Positions 1-8,098 of a stretch of 36,338 bases of DNA are shown here, piece after piece; the stretch's first letter is position 1, and every line of letters begins with the position of its first letter. The notes below the pieces were generated by a model that made no database searches, had not been told where the DNA came from, and worked only from the letters and a program-made list of their open reading frames with translations. The DNA is from Desulfosarcina cetonica JCM 12296. Its GTDB lineage: Bacteria > Desulfobacterota > Desulfobacteria > Desulfobacterales > Desulfosarcinaceae. Position numbers and translations under genes: made by a program. The stretch covers positions 1 through 36,338 of the forward strand of contig NZ_BBCC01000045.1 in the NCBI RefSeq assembly GCF_001311845.1, written 5' to 3'.

Positions 1-1706
1 GCCGCGACCGGTGCGGCCGGGATGCCACCGGCCAGCTGGATCTGCTGGGCGTAGCGGATGATCGGGCTGCCGCCGACTTCGTCCACGCCGACCTCGAAGT
101 ACTCGTTGTCGACGAAGACGTTGAAGGTGCGCAGGTTTTCACCCTTGGCCGGTGCATCCTTCTTCTTCTCGATGAGTTCGCCGGCAAGGGCTTTCTTCAC
201 CAGGGCCTCGCGTTTCTTCACATCTTCCAGGGTGATGGCCTTGACCGAGGCCGGCGCATCTTCCTTGCCGTACTTCCACTGCAGGAACTTCTTGCCGGTG
301 ACGGGGAACATGGCGTAGAGCACCAGGTCGTCCGTGTCCACGGCCAGATCGCCGATTTCGGCTTTGGCCTTTTCCATCTCGGGTTCGAGCACCTCGGCCG
401 GTCGGCAGGTGATGGGCTCTTCACCGCGTTCGTAACCCATCAGGGCTTTCTTCTGCACCTCGGGATCGATGGGCACGGCGGTCTTGCCATACAGGCCGTA
501 GCACAGATCCTTGACCTGGGCGGTAATCATCTTGTAGCGCTCATCCGGCGTATCGAAGAGCACGTTGTTGACCGTCTGGATACCCACGATCTGGCTGGTG
601 GGGGTGACCAGCGGGATCTGGCCGAGTTCCTTGCGCACCCGCGGCAACTCCTTGTAGACTTCGCCGATCTTGTCCAGGGCGTCCATCTCGCGCAGCTGGT
701 TGACCAGGTTGGAGAGCATGCCGCCCGGGGTCTGGTGCAAAAGGACGTTGATGTCGATCACCGACACCTTGGAGTCGTCGAGAAGGTGCTTGTACTTGGG
801 CATGACCTCTTTCTCGAAGATCTCGTTGATCTGGGCCAGCAGTCTGATGTCAAAGCCCGTGTCGCGGTTGGTGCCCAAAAGGGCCATGACCAAGGGCTCC
901 ACGGCGGCGTGGGAGGTGCGATAGGCGTAGGGGGTCATGCACGTATCGATGATGTCCACGCCGGCCTCGATGGCCTTGAGATGACTCATGGGGCTCATGC
1001 CGGAAGTAAAGTGGCTGTGCAGGTGAATGGGTGCCTTGACCGCGGCCTTGAGGGCCTTGACCAGATCATAGGCGTCGTAGGGGGCGATCAGGCCGGCCAT
1101 GTCCTTGACGCAGATGCTGTCGGCGCCCATGGCCTCCAGTTCCTTGGCCTTATTGACATAATAGTCCAGATTGTACACTTCGCCGCCCAGGCGCGGTTCG
1201 GTCATGGTGTAGCAGATGCAGCCCTGAAAGTGCTTGCCGTACGCCTTGATCTTGGGAACGACGGTCTGGAAATTGCGGTAGTCGTTGAGGGCGTCGAAGG
1301 TCCGAAAGATATCCATGCCGTTCTCGCAGGCACGATCCATGAACGCATTGGCCACGTCATCGGCGTAGTTGCGATAGCCCACCAGGTTCTGGGCGCGCAG
1401 CAGCATGGAGAAAGGGGTTTTCTTGAAGTAGCGCTTCAGGGTGCGGATGCGTTCCCAGGGATCCTCGTTGAGAAAACGGTGCATGGTGTCGAAGGTGGCA
1501 CCCCCCCAGGTTTCCACGGCCCAGTAGCCCACCTGGTCCATCAACTCGGCCACGGGGATCATGTCCTCGGTGCGCCCGCGGGTGGCAAAGAGGCTCTGGT
1601 GGCCGTCGCGGAGGCTCAGATCCATGATCTTCACCGGGTTTTCCGCCGTCGGCCGGTTCACATCGTAGTTCATTGCGGTCATTTTGACTTGATCGTGATC
1701 ACTCAT
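1..1706 (-). CDS. Carboxyltransferase subunit of pyruvate carboxylase / oxaloacetate decarboxylase / transcarboxylase 5S type (C-terminus off window)
   Basis: Translating the minus strand from ATG 1706 gives about 568 residues without a stop, running off the window edge, so the C-terminus (where a biotinyl domain is expected) is not visible. The N-terminus has the HMGL-like metal-site motif DLSLRDGHQS (about 29-38), a metal-bridging Lys in VKDMAGL (K201) and the HLHSH metal-binding histidines just after it. These mark the domain that moves a carboxyl group between biotin and pyruvate/oxaloacetate. The start has AGAGGAG a few bases upstream. It is the last visible gene of a minus-strand run with mutase, MeaB and a 12S-type carboxyltransferase. 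From that context I infer it is the 5S part of a methylmalonyl-CoA:pyruvate transcarboxylase; OadA or PycB of a separate enzyme remains possible because no biotin carboxylase or sodium-pump subunit is visible here. Confidence 0.88.
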   Translation of the reverse strand, partial: MSDHDQVKMTAMNYDVNRPTAENPVKIMDLSLRDGHQSLFATRGRTEDMIPVAELMDQVGYWAVETWGGATFDTMHRFLNEDPWERIRTLKRYFKKTPFSMLLRAQNLVGYRNYADDVANAFMDRACENGMDIFRTFDALNDYRNFQTVVPKIKAYGKHFQGCICYTMTEPRLGGEVYNLDYYVNKAKELEAMGADSICVKDMAGLIAPYDAYDLVKALKAAVKAPIHLHSHFTSGMSPMSHLKAIEAGVDIIDTCMTPYAYRTSHAAVEPLVMALLGTNRDTGFDIRLLAQINEIFEKEVMPKYKHLLDDSKVSVIDINVLLHQTPGGMLSNLVNQLREMDALDKIGEVYKELPRVRKELGQIPLVTPTSQIVGIQTVNNVLFDTPDERYKMITAQVKDLCYGLYGKTAVPIDPEVQKKALMGYERGEEPITCRPAEVLEPEMEKAKAEIGDLAVDTDDLVLYAMFPVTGKKFLQWKYGKEDAPASVKAITLEDVKKREALVKKALAGELIEKKKDAPAKGENLRTFNVFVDNEYFEVGVDEVGGSPIIRYAQQIQLAGGIPAAPVA

Positions 1707-1770
1707 CGTATGGGTCTCCTCTAAAATTGGATGTTGAATGCCTGATTATCGTTCCACCATCGTCCCGGCA

Positions 1771-1980
1771 CTAGCGCAGGCGGTTGAAGGTTTTCATTTG
1801 CATGAGATTGCGCATCTGCATCATGCCTTGGCGACCGGCCAGGGCCCACAGATTGCCCTGATCAAAACGCCGTGGCGCCGGGCGTTCGGGCGGCGGCGTG
1901 AGAATCGCCTCTTCTTCGGTCTGGATATAAGCCGAGACCGCCGCCAGGGCGGCAGCCAGTTTTTTTTCGTTCGCTTCCAT
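1771..1980 (-). CDS. Small soluble linker subunit of biotin-dependent carboxyltransferase (OadG/MmdD-like tail)
   Basis: A 69-residue protein with an Ala-rich N-terminal helix (KKLAAALAAVSAYIQTEEEA), a Pro-rich linker and a C-terminal segment with W, GRQ and repeated MQMRN/MQMK motifs. It lies in the right orientation between the 12S-type and 5S-type carboxyltransferase genes (44 bp after one, 64 bp before the other), with AAAGGTGA upstream of ATG 1980. The composition resembles, from memory, the small assembly subunits next to methylmalonyl-CoA or oxaloacetate carboxyltransferases in anaerobes. Unlike OadG or MmdD it has no transmembrane segment. I infer a scaffold that joins the two carboxyltransferases; there is no catalytic motif and the exact family is uncertain. 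Confidence 0.7.
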   Translation of the reverse strand: MEANEKKLAAALAAVSAYIQTEEEAILTPPPERPAPRRFDQGNLWALAGRQGMMQMRNLMQMKTFNRLR

Positions 1981-2024
1981 AAATTTTCACCTTTGTGCTT
2001 CGGTTGACGGGGCGCGGACCGCTT

Positions 2025-3578
2025 CTACATGGGGATATTGCCGTGTTTTTTCGGCGGCCGCAGTTCCCGTTTGCTGCACATGATTTCCAGAGCGTCGATG
2101 AGGCGCATGCGGGTTTCGGCCGGTTCGATGATGGCGTCGATGTAGCCCCGCTGGGCCGCGCAGTAGGGATTAGAGAAGAGTTCCTCGTATTCTTTGATTT
2201 TCTCGGCACGTTTGGCCTTGGGATCGGCGGCTTCCTTGATCTCCTTGCGATGAATGATATTGGCGGCACCGGCAGCGCCCATGACGGCGATCTCGGCGGT
2301 GGGCCAGGCAAAGGCCATGTCGGCGCCCAGATCCTTGGAGCACATGGCCAAATAGGAGCCGCCATAGTCCTTGCGGGTGACCAGGAGCAGCTTGGGCACG
2401 GTGGCCTCGCTGTAACACCACAGCAGCTTGGCCCCGTGGCGGATGATGCCGCCCCATTCCTGCTGGCTGCCGGGCAGGTAGCCGGGAACGTCGGCAATGG
2501 TCAACAGCGGGATGTTGAAGGCATCGCAGAACCGAATGAAGCGCGTGGCCTTGTCCGAGGCGTTGATGTCCAGGCAACCGGCCATGACCATGGGCTGGTT
2601 GGCGATAATGCCCACGCTACGTCCGTTGAGGCGGGCAAAGGCGGTCAGGATGTTGGTGGCGAAATACTGGTGGGGTTCGAAGTACTCGCCATTGTCAACG
2701 ATGGCTTTGATGACATCCCGTACGTCGTAGGACTGGTTGGGGCTGTCCGGAATGATGTCGTTGAGGGCGTCCTCGATGCGCATGGGGTCGTCGCCCGTGT
2801 CCACCACCGGCGGCTCTTCCATGTTGTTGGCCGGCAGGTAGGAGAGCAGGCACTTGATCTGCTCGATGGCGTCTTCGTCGTTTTCGCAGGCGAACTGAGC
2901 CACGCCGCTTTTCTCGTTGTGGGTCATGGCGCCGCCCAGGCTCTCGAAATCGATCTCCTCACCGGTGACCGACTTGATGACTTCCGGGCCGGTGATGAAC
3001 ATGTAACTGGTATTCTTGACCATGAAGATAAAATCGGTCATGGCCGGGGAGTAGACCGCGCCGCCGGCCGTGGGGCCCATGATTGCCGAAATCTGGGGAA
3101 TCACGCCCGAGGCCACGGAATTGCGGTAGAAAATCTGGCCGTAGCCGGAAAGGGCGTCCACGCCCTCCTGGATGCGGGCACCGCCCGAATCGTTGATGCC
3201 GATAAAAGGCACGCCGGCCTTGAGGGCCATGTCCATGACCTTGCAGATTTTCTTGGCCTGCATCTCGCCGAGGCTGCCTGCCCGGGCGGTAAAGTCCTGG
3301 GCGTAGGCAAACACCGGGCGGCCGTTGACCAGGCCGTGGCCGGTGACCACACCGTCCGAGGGAATGTCCACCGCCGCCATGCCGAAATTGACGCAACGGT
3401 GCTGAACGAACATGTCGATTTCTCGAAATGTCCCCGCGTCAAACAATTTGTCGAGACGTTCGCGGGCGGTCAGCTTGCTCCCTTCCTTCTGCTTGGCGAC
3501 CAGCTTGTCCCCGCCCATCTCAAGGATGCGTGCTTCGCGCGCCTTGAGATCCTGAATTTTTTCCTTCACAATACCCAT
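2025..3578 (-). CDS. mmdA: Methylmalonyl-CoA carboxyltransferase, 12S / acyl-CoA carboxylase beta type
   Basis: A 517-residue protein of the crotonase-fold carboxyltransferase family (PccB, MmdA, transcarboxylase 12S). The CoA-binding N-half has GINDSGGARIQEGV and GPTAGGAVYSPAMTDF; the C-half has DVPGYLPGSQQEWGGIIRHGAKLLW, split here by motif DVPGYLPG and GGIIRHGAK, which form the oxyanion-hole loops. Length matches the family (about 510-530). It transfers CO2 between biotin and propionyl-CoA/(S)-methylmalonyl-CoA in the cytoplasm. ATG 3578 has AAAGGA 7 nt upstream. Neighbours (mutase and MeaB upstream, linker and 5S-type subunit downstream) favour a transcarboxylase or methylmalonyl-CoA decarboxylase role rather than acetyl-CoA carboxylase. 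The 167 bp separating it from meaB are AT-rich and could hold a secondary promoter, but I cannot define one. Confidence 0.92.
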   Translation of the reverse strand: MGIVKEKIQDLKAREARILEMGGDKLVAKQKEGSKLTARERLDKLFDAGTFREIDMFVQHRCVNFGMAAVDIPSDGVVTGHGLVNGRPVFAYAQDFTARAGSLGEMQAKKICKVMDMALKAGVPFIGINDSGGARIQEGVDALSGYGQIFYRNSVASGVIPQISAIMGPTAGGAVYSPAMTDFIFMVKNTSYMFITGPEVIKSVTGEEIDFESLGGAMTHNEKSGVAQFACENDEDAIEQIKCLLSYLPANNMEEPPVVDTGDDPMRIEDALNDIIPDSPNQSYDVRDVIKAIVDNGEYFEPHQYFATNILTAFARLNGRSVGIIANQPMVMAGCLDINASDKATRFIRFCDAFNIPLLTIADVPGYLPGSQQEWGGIIRHGAKLLWCYSEATVPKLLLVTRKDYGGSYLAMCSKDLGADMAFAWPTAEIAVMGAAGAANIIHRKEIKEAADPKAKRAEKIKEYEELFSNPYCAAQRGYIDAIIEPAETRMRLIDALEIMCSKRELRPPKKHGNIPM

Positions 3579-3745
3579 GTCACATTCCTTTCACCTAAAG
3601 TACAGAACTTTTTGACTAGCCGACAGAGAATGGGATGCGCCATCCACCAGTCGTCCGCGAGTTAAGTATAAATATTAAAGACAATATGTTATACAGTTTT
3701 TGAAGAATGGACCGTACCTGAAGATAAATTCCTACCCTTATCGAC

Positions 3746-4738
3746 TCAACGGGCGTTGTCAAGCAAAAAAAGAAGCTTTTCCGCACCGGCTGTGGGGGAC
3801 TGTTCTCCCCGTTCAACAGCGGCCCGAACTCCCTTCAATTGGGAGCGGATCGCCGGATTGCTGAAAAAGCGCTCCTTGAGTCCGTCTTCAATACGGGACC
3901 ACATCCAGGCAACGGCTTGGTGGCGACGTTTTTGGTCCAGTTCGCCGGTTGCCGAAAGACGCCGACGATGGTCGTTGACGGTTTCCCACAGCTGGTCCAC
4001 CCCGTTTGTGGTCAGGGCGCTGCAGGTCAAGACCGGCGGTGACCAGGTGGGCGATGCCGGGTTCAGCAGGTGAAGGGCCATCGCATAGGACCGGCGTGCC
4101 TTTTCGGCCTTCTCCACGTTGTCGCCGTCGGCTTTGTTGATGGCCACGGCGTCGGCCAGTTCCAAGACACCTTTCTTAATGCCTTGGAGCTCGTCGCCGG
4201 CGCCGGCCAGCATCAGTACCAGAAAGAAATCGACCATGGAGGCCACGGTGGTTTCCGATTGTCCCACCCCCACGGTTTCCACGATGACCACATCGAAGCC
4301 GGCGGCTTCGCAGACCAAAAGAGTCTCACGGGTCATGCGGGCCACGCCACCCAGGGTCCCGCCGGACGGTGACGGACGGATAAAGGCCTGGGGGGCAACC
4401 GAGAGCCGCTCCATGCGGGTCTTGTCGGCCATGACACTGCCGCCGCTGCGGGTGCTGGACGGGTCGACGGCCAGGACGGCCACCTTCAGACCCTTTTCCA
4501 CCAGCATCATGCCGAAACTCTCGATAAAGGTGCTTTTCCCGACACCGGGGACGCCGGTAATGCCCAAGCGGACCGCTTTTCCGGTCAGTGGGAGCAGTTC
4601 GTCCACAACGGTGTGGGCCAGTTGACGGTGCGCGGGGTGTGCGCTTTCGATCAGCGTGATGGTCTTGGCCAGGATGCGGCGGTTGCCCGAGCGAACACCA
4701 TCGACGTAGAATTGGGGCTCTTTTTCACCCATGAGCAT
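3746..4738 (-). CDS. meaB: MeaB/ArgK-type G3E GTPase, methylmalonyl-CoA mutase chaperone
   Basis: A 330-residue P-loop GTPase with Walker A GVPGVGKST near residue 61, the DPSS and VETVGVGQSE motifs of the G3E/ArgK-MeaB family and the NKAD base-recognition motif. MeaB proteins load intact adenosylcobalamin onto methylmalonyl-CoA mutase and protect it from inactivation. The gene is directly downstream of the mutase on the same strand, which is its usual position. Met codons occur at 4738 and 4732; GGAAAG lies 6 nt before the first, so I use 4738. A perfect 17-bp hairpin lies between mutase and meaB and may set their relative expression. Confidence 0.95.
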   Translation of the reverse strand: MLMGEKEPQFYVDGVRSGNRRILAKTITLIESAHPAHRQLAHTVVDELLPLTGKAVRLGITGVPGVGKSTFIESFGMMLVEKGLKVAVLAVDPSSTRSGGSVMADKTRMERLSVAPQAFIRPSPSGGTLGGVARMTRETLLVCEAAGFDVVIVETVGVGQSETTVASMVDFFLVLMLAGAGDELQGIKKGVLELADAVAINKADGDNVEKAEKARRSYAMALHLLNPASPTWSPPVLTCSALTTNGVDQLWETVNDHRRRLSATGELDQKRRHQAVAWMWSRIEDGLKERFFSNPAIRSQLKGVRAAVERGEQSPTAGAEKLLFLLDNAR

Positions 4739-4788
4739 TCGTGACTTTCCTATCGCGCATTGAAGCTGCGTCGCTTGCGTATCCGGTC

Positions 4789-4834
4789 TGCCTCCGCGGT
4801 CCCGCTCGATGGGCCAGGCGGGACCGCGGAGGCA
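4789..4834. repeat. Perfect 17-bp inverted repeat with 12-nt loop between mcm and meaB
   Basis: Arms at 4789-4805 and 4818-4834 are exact reverse complements (TGCCTCCGCGGTCCCGC), with loop 4806-4817. The stem is very GC-rich and there is no U-run on the transcribed minus strand, so it does not look like a standard intrinsic terminator. It could be an RNA-processing or stability hairpin, or a partial attenuator between the mutase and MeaB cistrons. Confidence 0.85.
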
Positions 4835-4848
4835 TCAGGGGTTGAGAA

Positions 4849-6983
4849 TCAGGCGGCTTTGCGGCTTTCCAGGGCGTTGAGGACCTTGTTGGCCGATTCG
4901 GTGATGGCCGTTCCGGGTCCGAAGACACCCACGGCACCGGCCTTGTAAAGGAAGTCGTAGTCGCCCGGCGGGATCACGCCGCCGACGATCACCAGGATAT
5001 CCTCACCACCGGCCGCCTTGAGCGATTTGACCAGTTGGGGCACCAGGGCCTTGTGGCCGGCGGCCAGGCTGGAGGCGCCGACCAGGTGGACATCGTTTTC
5101 AACGGCCATCTTGGCGGCTTCCTCGGGGGTCTGGAACATGGGGCTGATATCCACATCGAAGCCCAGATCGGCAAAGGCGGTGGCGACCACCTTGATACCC
5201 CGGTCATGGCCGTCCTGCCCCATCTTGGTCAGCAGAATGCGCGGCCGGCGGCCTTCCTTTTCCATGAAGGTGTCGGTTCGCTTGCGAATGGCCGCGATCA
5301 CGGCCTGGTCGGAATACTCCGATGCGTAGATGCCGGAGATGCACTGGGTGGTGGCCACGAACCGGCCGAAGACTTTTTCCATGGCGTCGGATACCTCTCC
5401 CACGGTGGCCCGGGCACGGATGGCCTCAATGCTGGCCGCCAGAAGGTTGCCGCCCTTTTCGGCGGCCTCGGTGACGCCGGCAAGCGCGTTTTGCGTCTTG
5501 GCCTCGTCACGCTCGGCCTTGAGTTTCTTGAGCATGCTGATCTGTTCGTCACGCACCTGCTCCGAAACTTCCAGGACATCCATGGGCGTCGCCTCGTCGA
5601 TCTTGTATTTGTTGACGCCGACGATCACGTCCAATCCCTGGTCGATGCGGGCCTGCTTGCGGGCCGCCGATTCCTCGACGCGCATCTTGGGCATGCCGGT
5701 TTCGATGGCCTTGGCCATCCCGCCCAGTTCCTCCACCTCGTTGATGATCTTGCGGGCTTCCTGGATGATGCCGTTGGTGAGGGCTTCAATATAATAGGAA
5801 CCACCCAACGGATCGATCACATGACAGATTTGGGACTCTTCTTGGATGAGGATCTGGGTGTTGCGGGCGATGCGCGCCGAGAAATCGGTGGGCAGGCCCA
5901 CGGCCTCGTCGAAGGAGTTGGTGTGCAGGCTCTGGGTGCCGCCCAGGGCCGCGGCCAGCGCCTCGAGGGTGGTGCGGATGATGTTGTTGTAGGGGTCCTG
6001 CTCGGTGAGGCTCCAGCCGGAGGTTTGCACATGGGTGCGCAGCATGGAGGATTTGGGGTTTTTCGGGTTGAACGGCTTGAGCAGGTCATGCCACAGGAAG
6101 CGGGCCGCCCGCAACATGGCGATTTCCATGAAAAAGTTCATGCCCACACCGAAGAAGAAGGAGAGGCGCGGGGCGAAGGCGTCAATATCCAGGCCGGCTT
6201 GATGGCGGCGCGGACATATTCCAGGCCGTCGGCCAGGGTGAAGGCGGTCTGCAGCACGCTGTTGGCGCCGGCTTCCATCATGTGGTAGCCGCTGATACTC
6301 ACCGTGTTGAACTTGGGCATGTGCTCGGAGCAGTAGGCGATGATGTCCGAAACGATCCGCATGGACGGCTCGGGCGGGTAGATGTAGGTGTTGCGCGTCA
6401 GGTATTCCTTGAGAATATCGTTCTGGATCGTGCCGGTGAGTTGTTCCTGTTTGACGCCCTGCTCCTCGGCGGCCACGATGTAGCCGGCCAGGATGGGCAG
6501 AACGGCACCGTTCATGGTCATGGAGACACTCATCTTGTCCAGCGGAATCTGATCGAACAACACCTTCATGTCTTCGATGGAATCGATGGCCACGCCGGCC
6601 TTGCCGACATCGCCCATGACCCGTGGGTGGTCCGAATCATATCCCCGATGGGTGGCCAGGTCGAAGGCCACGGAAAGACCCTTCTGGCCGGCGGCCAGGT
6701 TGCGACGGTAGAAGGCGTTGGACTCCTTGGCGGTGGAAAAACCGGCATATTGACGGATGGTCCACGGGCGTCCGGCATACATGGTGGCCATGGGACCGCG
6801 CACATAAGGCGCCATGCCCGGCAGGGTATTCACGTGGGGCATGCCGGCCACGTCTTCCGCCGTATACAACGGTTTTACCTGAATGCCTTCGGGGGTCTCC
6901 CAATTAAGTTCTTCGAGGGGTTTTCCCCGGAGTTGCTTGGTGGCCAAATCGTTCCATTTTTGTAAATCGGGATGTACGGACAT
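4849..6983 (-). CDS. Methylmalonyl-CoA mutase, single-chain with C-terminal B12 domain (one frameshift)
   Basis: The gene encodes about 711 residues once one frameshift is corrected, the usual length for an alpha-type mutase. The N-terminal TIM barrel carries family segments such as [18 protein letters not shown] and [15 protein letters not shown]. The C-terminal cobalamin domain has GQDGHDRG (the DxHxxG lower-ligand motif), GASSLAAGH and GGVIPPGDY. It interconverts (R)-methylmalonyl-CoA and succinyl-CoA. The frame breaks near 6199, where AGGCCGGCTT should be one C longer; the residues on both sides then join into the conserved [15 protein letters not shown] region. A single-base sequencing deletion is the simplest reading. 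ATG 6983 has AAAGGAG 7 nt upstream. It follows a TetR regulator by 45 bp and precedes meaB. No epimerase is visible in this window. Confidence 0.93.
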
Positions 6984-7028
6984 GGTATGCTCCTTTTACT
7001 AAAACAATTAATCGATTGCCTGGTTCCC

Positions 7029-7640
7029 TCATTTCAGATCGGGATTGGCGATGGCGCGCCAGATCATCTGAAACAGGGTGTTGGCCTGATCGGTCAAGTG
7101 GCCTTGCTGGCCCCTGGAAATCCACATCGTAAAGGCGCGCTGGACGGTACCCAACATGAAGTCCAGCAGCACGCCGGCCCGGACGTTGGGGTTGAGGATG
7201 CCCTCTTTCTGGCCATTGCGCATCACCTCCAGATACATGTTGATCATTTTCTTCTGCTTGAACGTTTCGTCGGCCATCCAGGTTTTCATGGGCAGGGTCA
7301 TGAAAATGATTCGGCCCAGTCCCTGATTGCGTTCATAGTAGTCCAGCTGCAGCCAGAGCACCTTGCGCATCTTCTCCTTGAGATCTTCGATACCCTGGAG
7401 ATGATCGTAGATCCGGTCGGTCAATTTGCCCAGCCAGACATCCACGAAGGCAAAAACCAAGCGCTCCTTGGAACCGTAATGTTTGTAGATGGTCGAAAAA
7501 CTGACGCCGGCGCGGTTGGCCACGTCACGGATATTGGCTTTATGGAAGTCGGAATGGGAAAAGATATCTAAGACGGCCTGTTCCAGCCGTTGGTAAACCT
7601 CGTGCTTAAGTGGCGCTAACATTGTTATCGTTGATCCCAT
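7029..7640 (-). CDS. TetR/AcrR-family transcriptional regulator
   Basis: About 203 residues with an N-terminal TetR helix-turn-helix: ANIRDVANRAGVSFSTIYKH followed by GSKERLVFAF. The rest is a helical ligand-binding domain with no recognisable ligand signature. It is the first gene of the minus-strand propionyl-CoA/methylmalonyl-CoA cluster, 45 bp upstream of the mutase, so it probably controls its own operon and may sense an acyl-CoA; the ligand is inference. The start is uncertain: a TTG at 7655, ATG 7640 and ATG 7622 are in frame and none has a good ribosome site. I chose 7640. An 11-bp palindrome that could be its operator overlaps the 7622 start codon. Confidence 0.88.
   Translation of the reverse strand: MGSTITMLAPLKHEVYQRLEQAVLDIFSHSDFHKANIRDVANRAGVSFSTIYKHYGSKERLVFAFVDVWLGKLTDRIYDHLQGIEDLKEKMRKVLWLQLDYYERNQGLGRIIFMTLPMKTWMADETFKQKKMINMYLEVMRNGQKEGILNPNVRAGVLLDFMLGTVQRAFTMWISRGQQGHLTDQANTLFQMIWRAIANPDLK
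7617..7627. promoter_or_regulatory. Candidate TetR operator, copy 1 (TAACATTGTTA)
   Basis: An 11-bp perfect odd-centred palindrome TAACATTGTTA lies at the start of the tetR coding region, overlapping an alternative ATG. The same palindrome (reverse strand) recurs at 7829-7839 in the same intergenic region. Two copies near a TetR gene suggest an autoregulatory operator, but the motif is short and this is inference. Confidence 0.35.
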
Positions 7641-7664
7641 ATTTGTGGCGGTCAAGACTTGCTG

Positions 7665-7692
7665 TTTATATTAACAAGCTGTAATAATACAA
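7665..7692 (-). promoter_or_regulatory. Possible sigma-70 promoter for tetR-mcm operon
   Basis: On the minus strand TTGTAT (7692-7687), a 16-bp spacer and TATAAA (7670-7665) precede tetR and would place the transcript start near 7658. The -10 is good, the -35 weak, and the region is AT-rich, so chance matches are expected. Confidence 0.35.
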
Positions 7693-7828
7693 AAAAATAA
7701 CGCGCCGAATTCGCTGGAATGCACCAATAATACTTACGAATAATGATGTTTTTGAGAAGGATACTTAATTAATATATTGTTATTATTTTAAATAGCTATT
7801 AAATTGGGCGTACTGTTAAAACAAAGCG

Positions 7829-7839
7829 TAACAATGTTA
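7829..7839. promoter_or_regulatory. Candidate TetR operator, copy 2 (TAACAATGTTA)
   Basis: Same 11-bp palindrome as at 7617-7627, in opposite orientation, about 212 bp further from the tetR start. It could be a distal operator for looping or an operator for queA. Low specificity because of motif length and AT-rich surroundings. Confidence 0.3.
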
Positions 7840-8098
7840 TGGATTTTTAATTAAAAGGTCTGGCAAACCTTTGTCAAGAAAAATAAAATAATTATCAGCC
7901 AGTAATTGAATGATAATTTGAGTGTGGCTGCCGGCCATCGACGCAGGCGAGGCTTGAACCCGATGCGGAAGCTGCGTATAGTGCCGGCAAATGTCTTCGG
8001 CGGGAAACGGCCCTGGCTTCCCGCCGGGGAATGGACAAGCCCCAAACCTTGAACCCAACCGAGTCGCATAACGATGCCTCGGAAGACCGGATAAGGTC

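Larger units (their letters stand above)
7641..8098. other. Divergent intergenic region tetR / queA
   Basis: About 460 bp with no convincing gene. Bases 7656-7930 are strongly AT-rich and hold the candidate tetR promoter and a second TAACAATGTTA palindrome; 7931-8098 returns to genomic GC content and leads into queA. Short open frames on the minus strand here have no family resemblance or ribosome site, and I do not call them. Confidence 0.6.

Noticed and set aside
735..1724. Long plus-strand open frame (329 codons) opposite the 5S-type carboxyltransferase
   Set aside because: It is a GC-driven shadow of the minus-strand gene, which has clear catalytic motifs; the plus-strand product is a low-complexity His/Gly/Val-rich sequence. 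Similar antisense frames at 1995-3665, 5035-6288 and elsewhere were rejected for the same reason.
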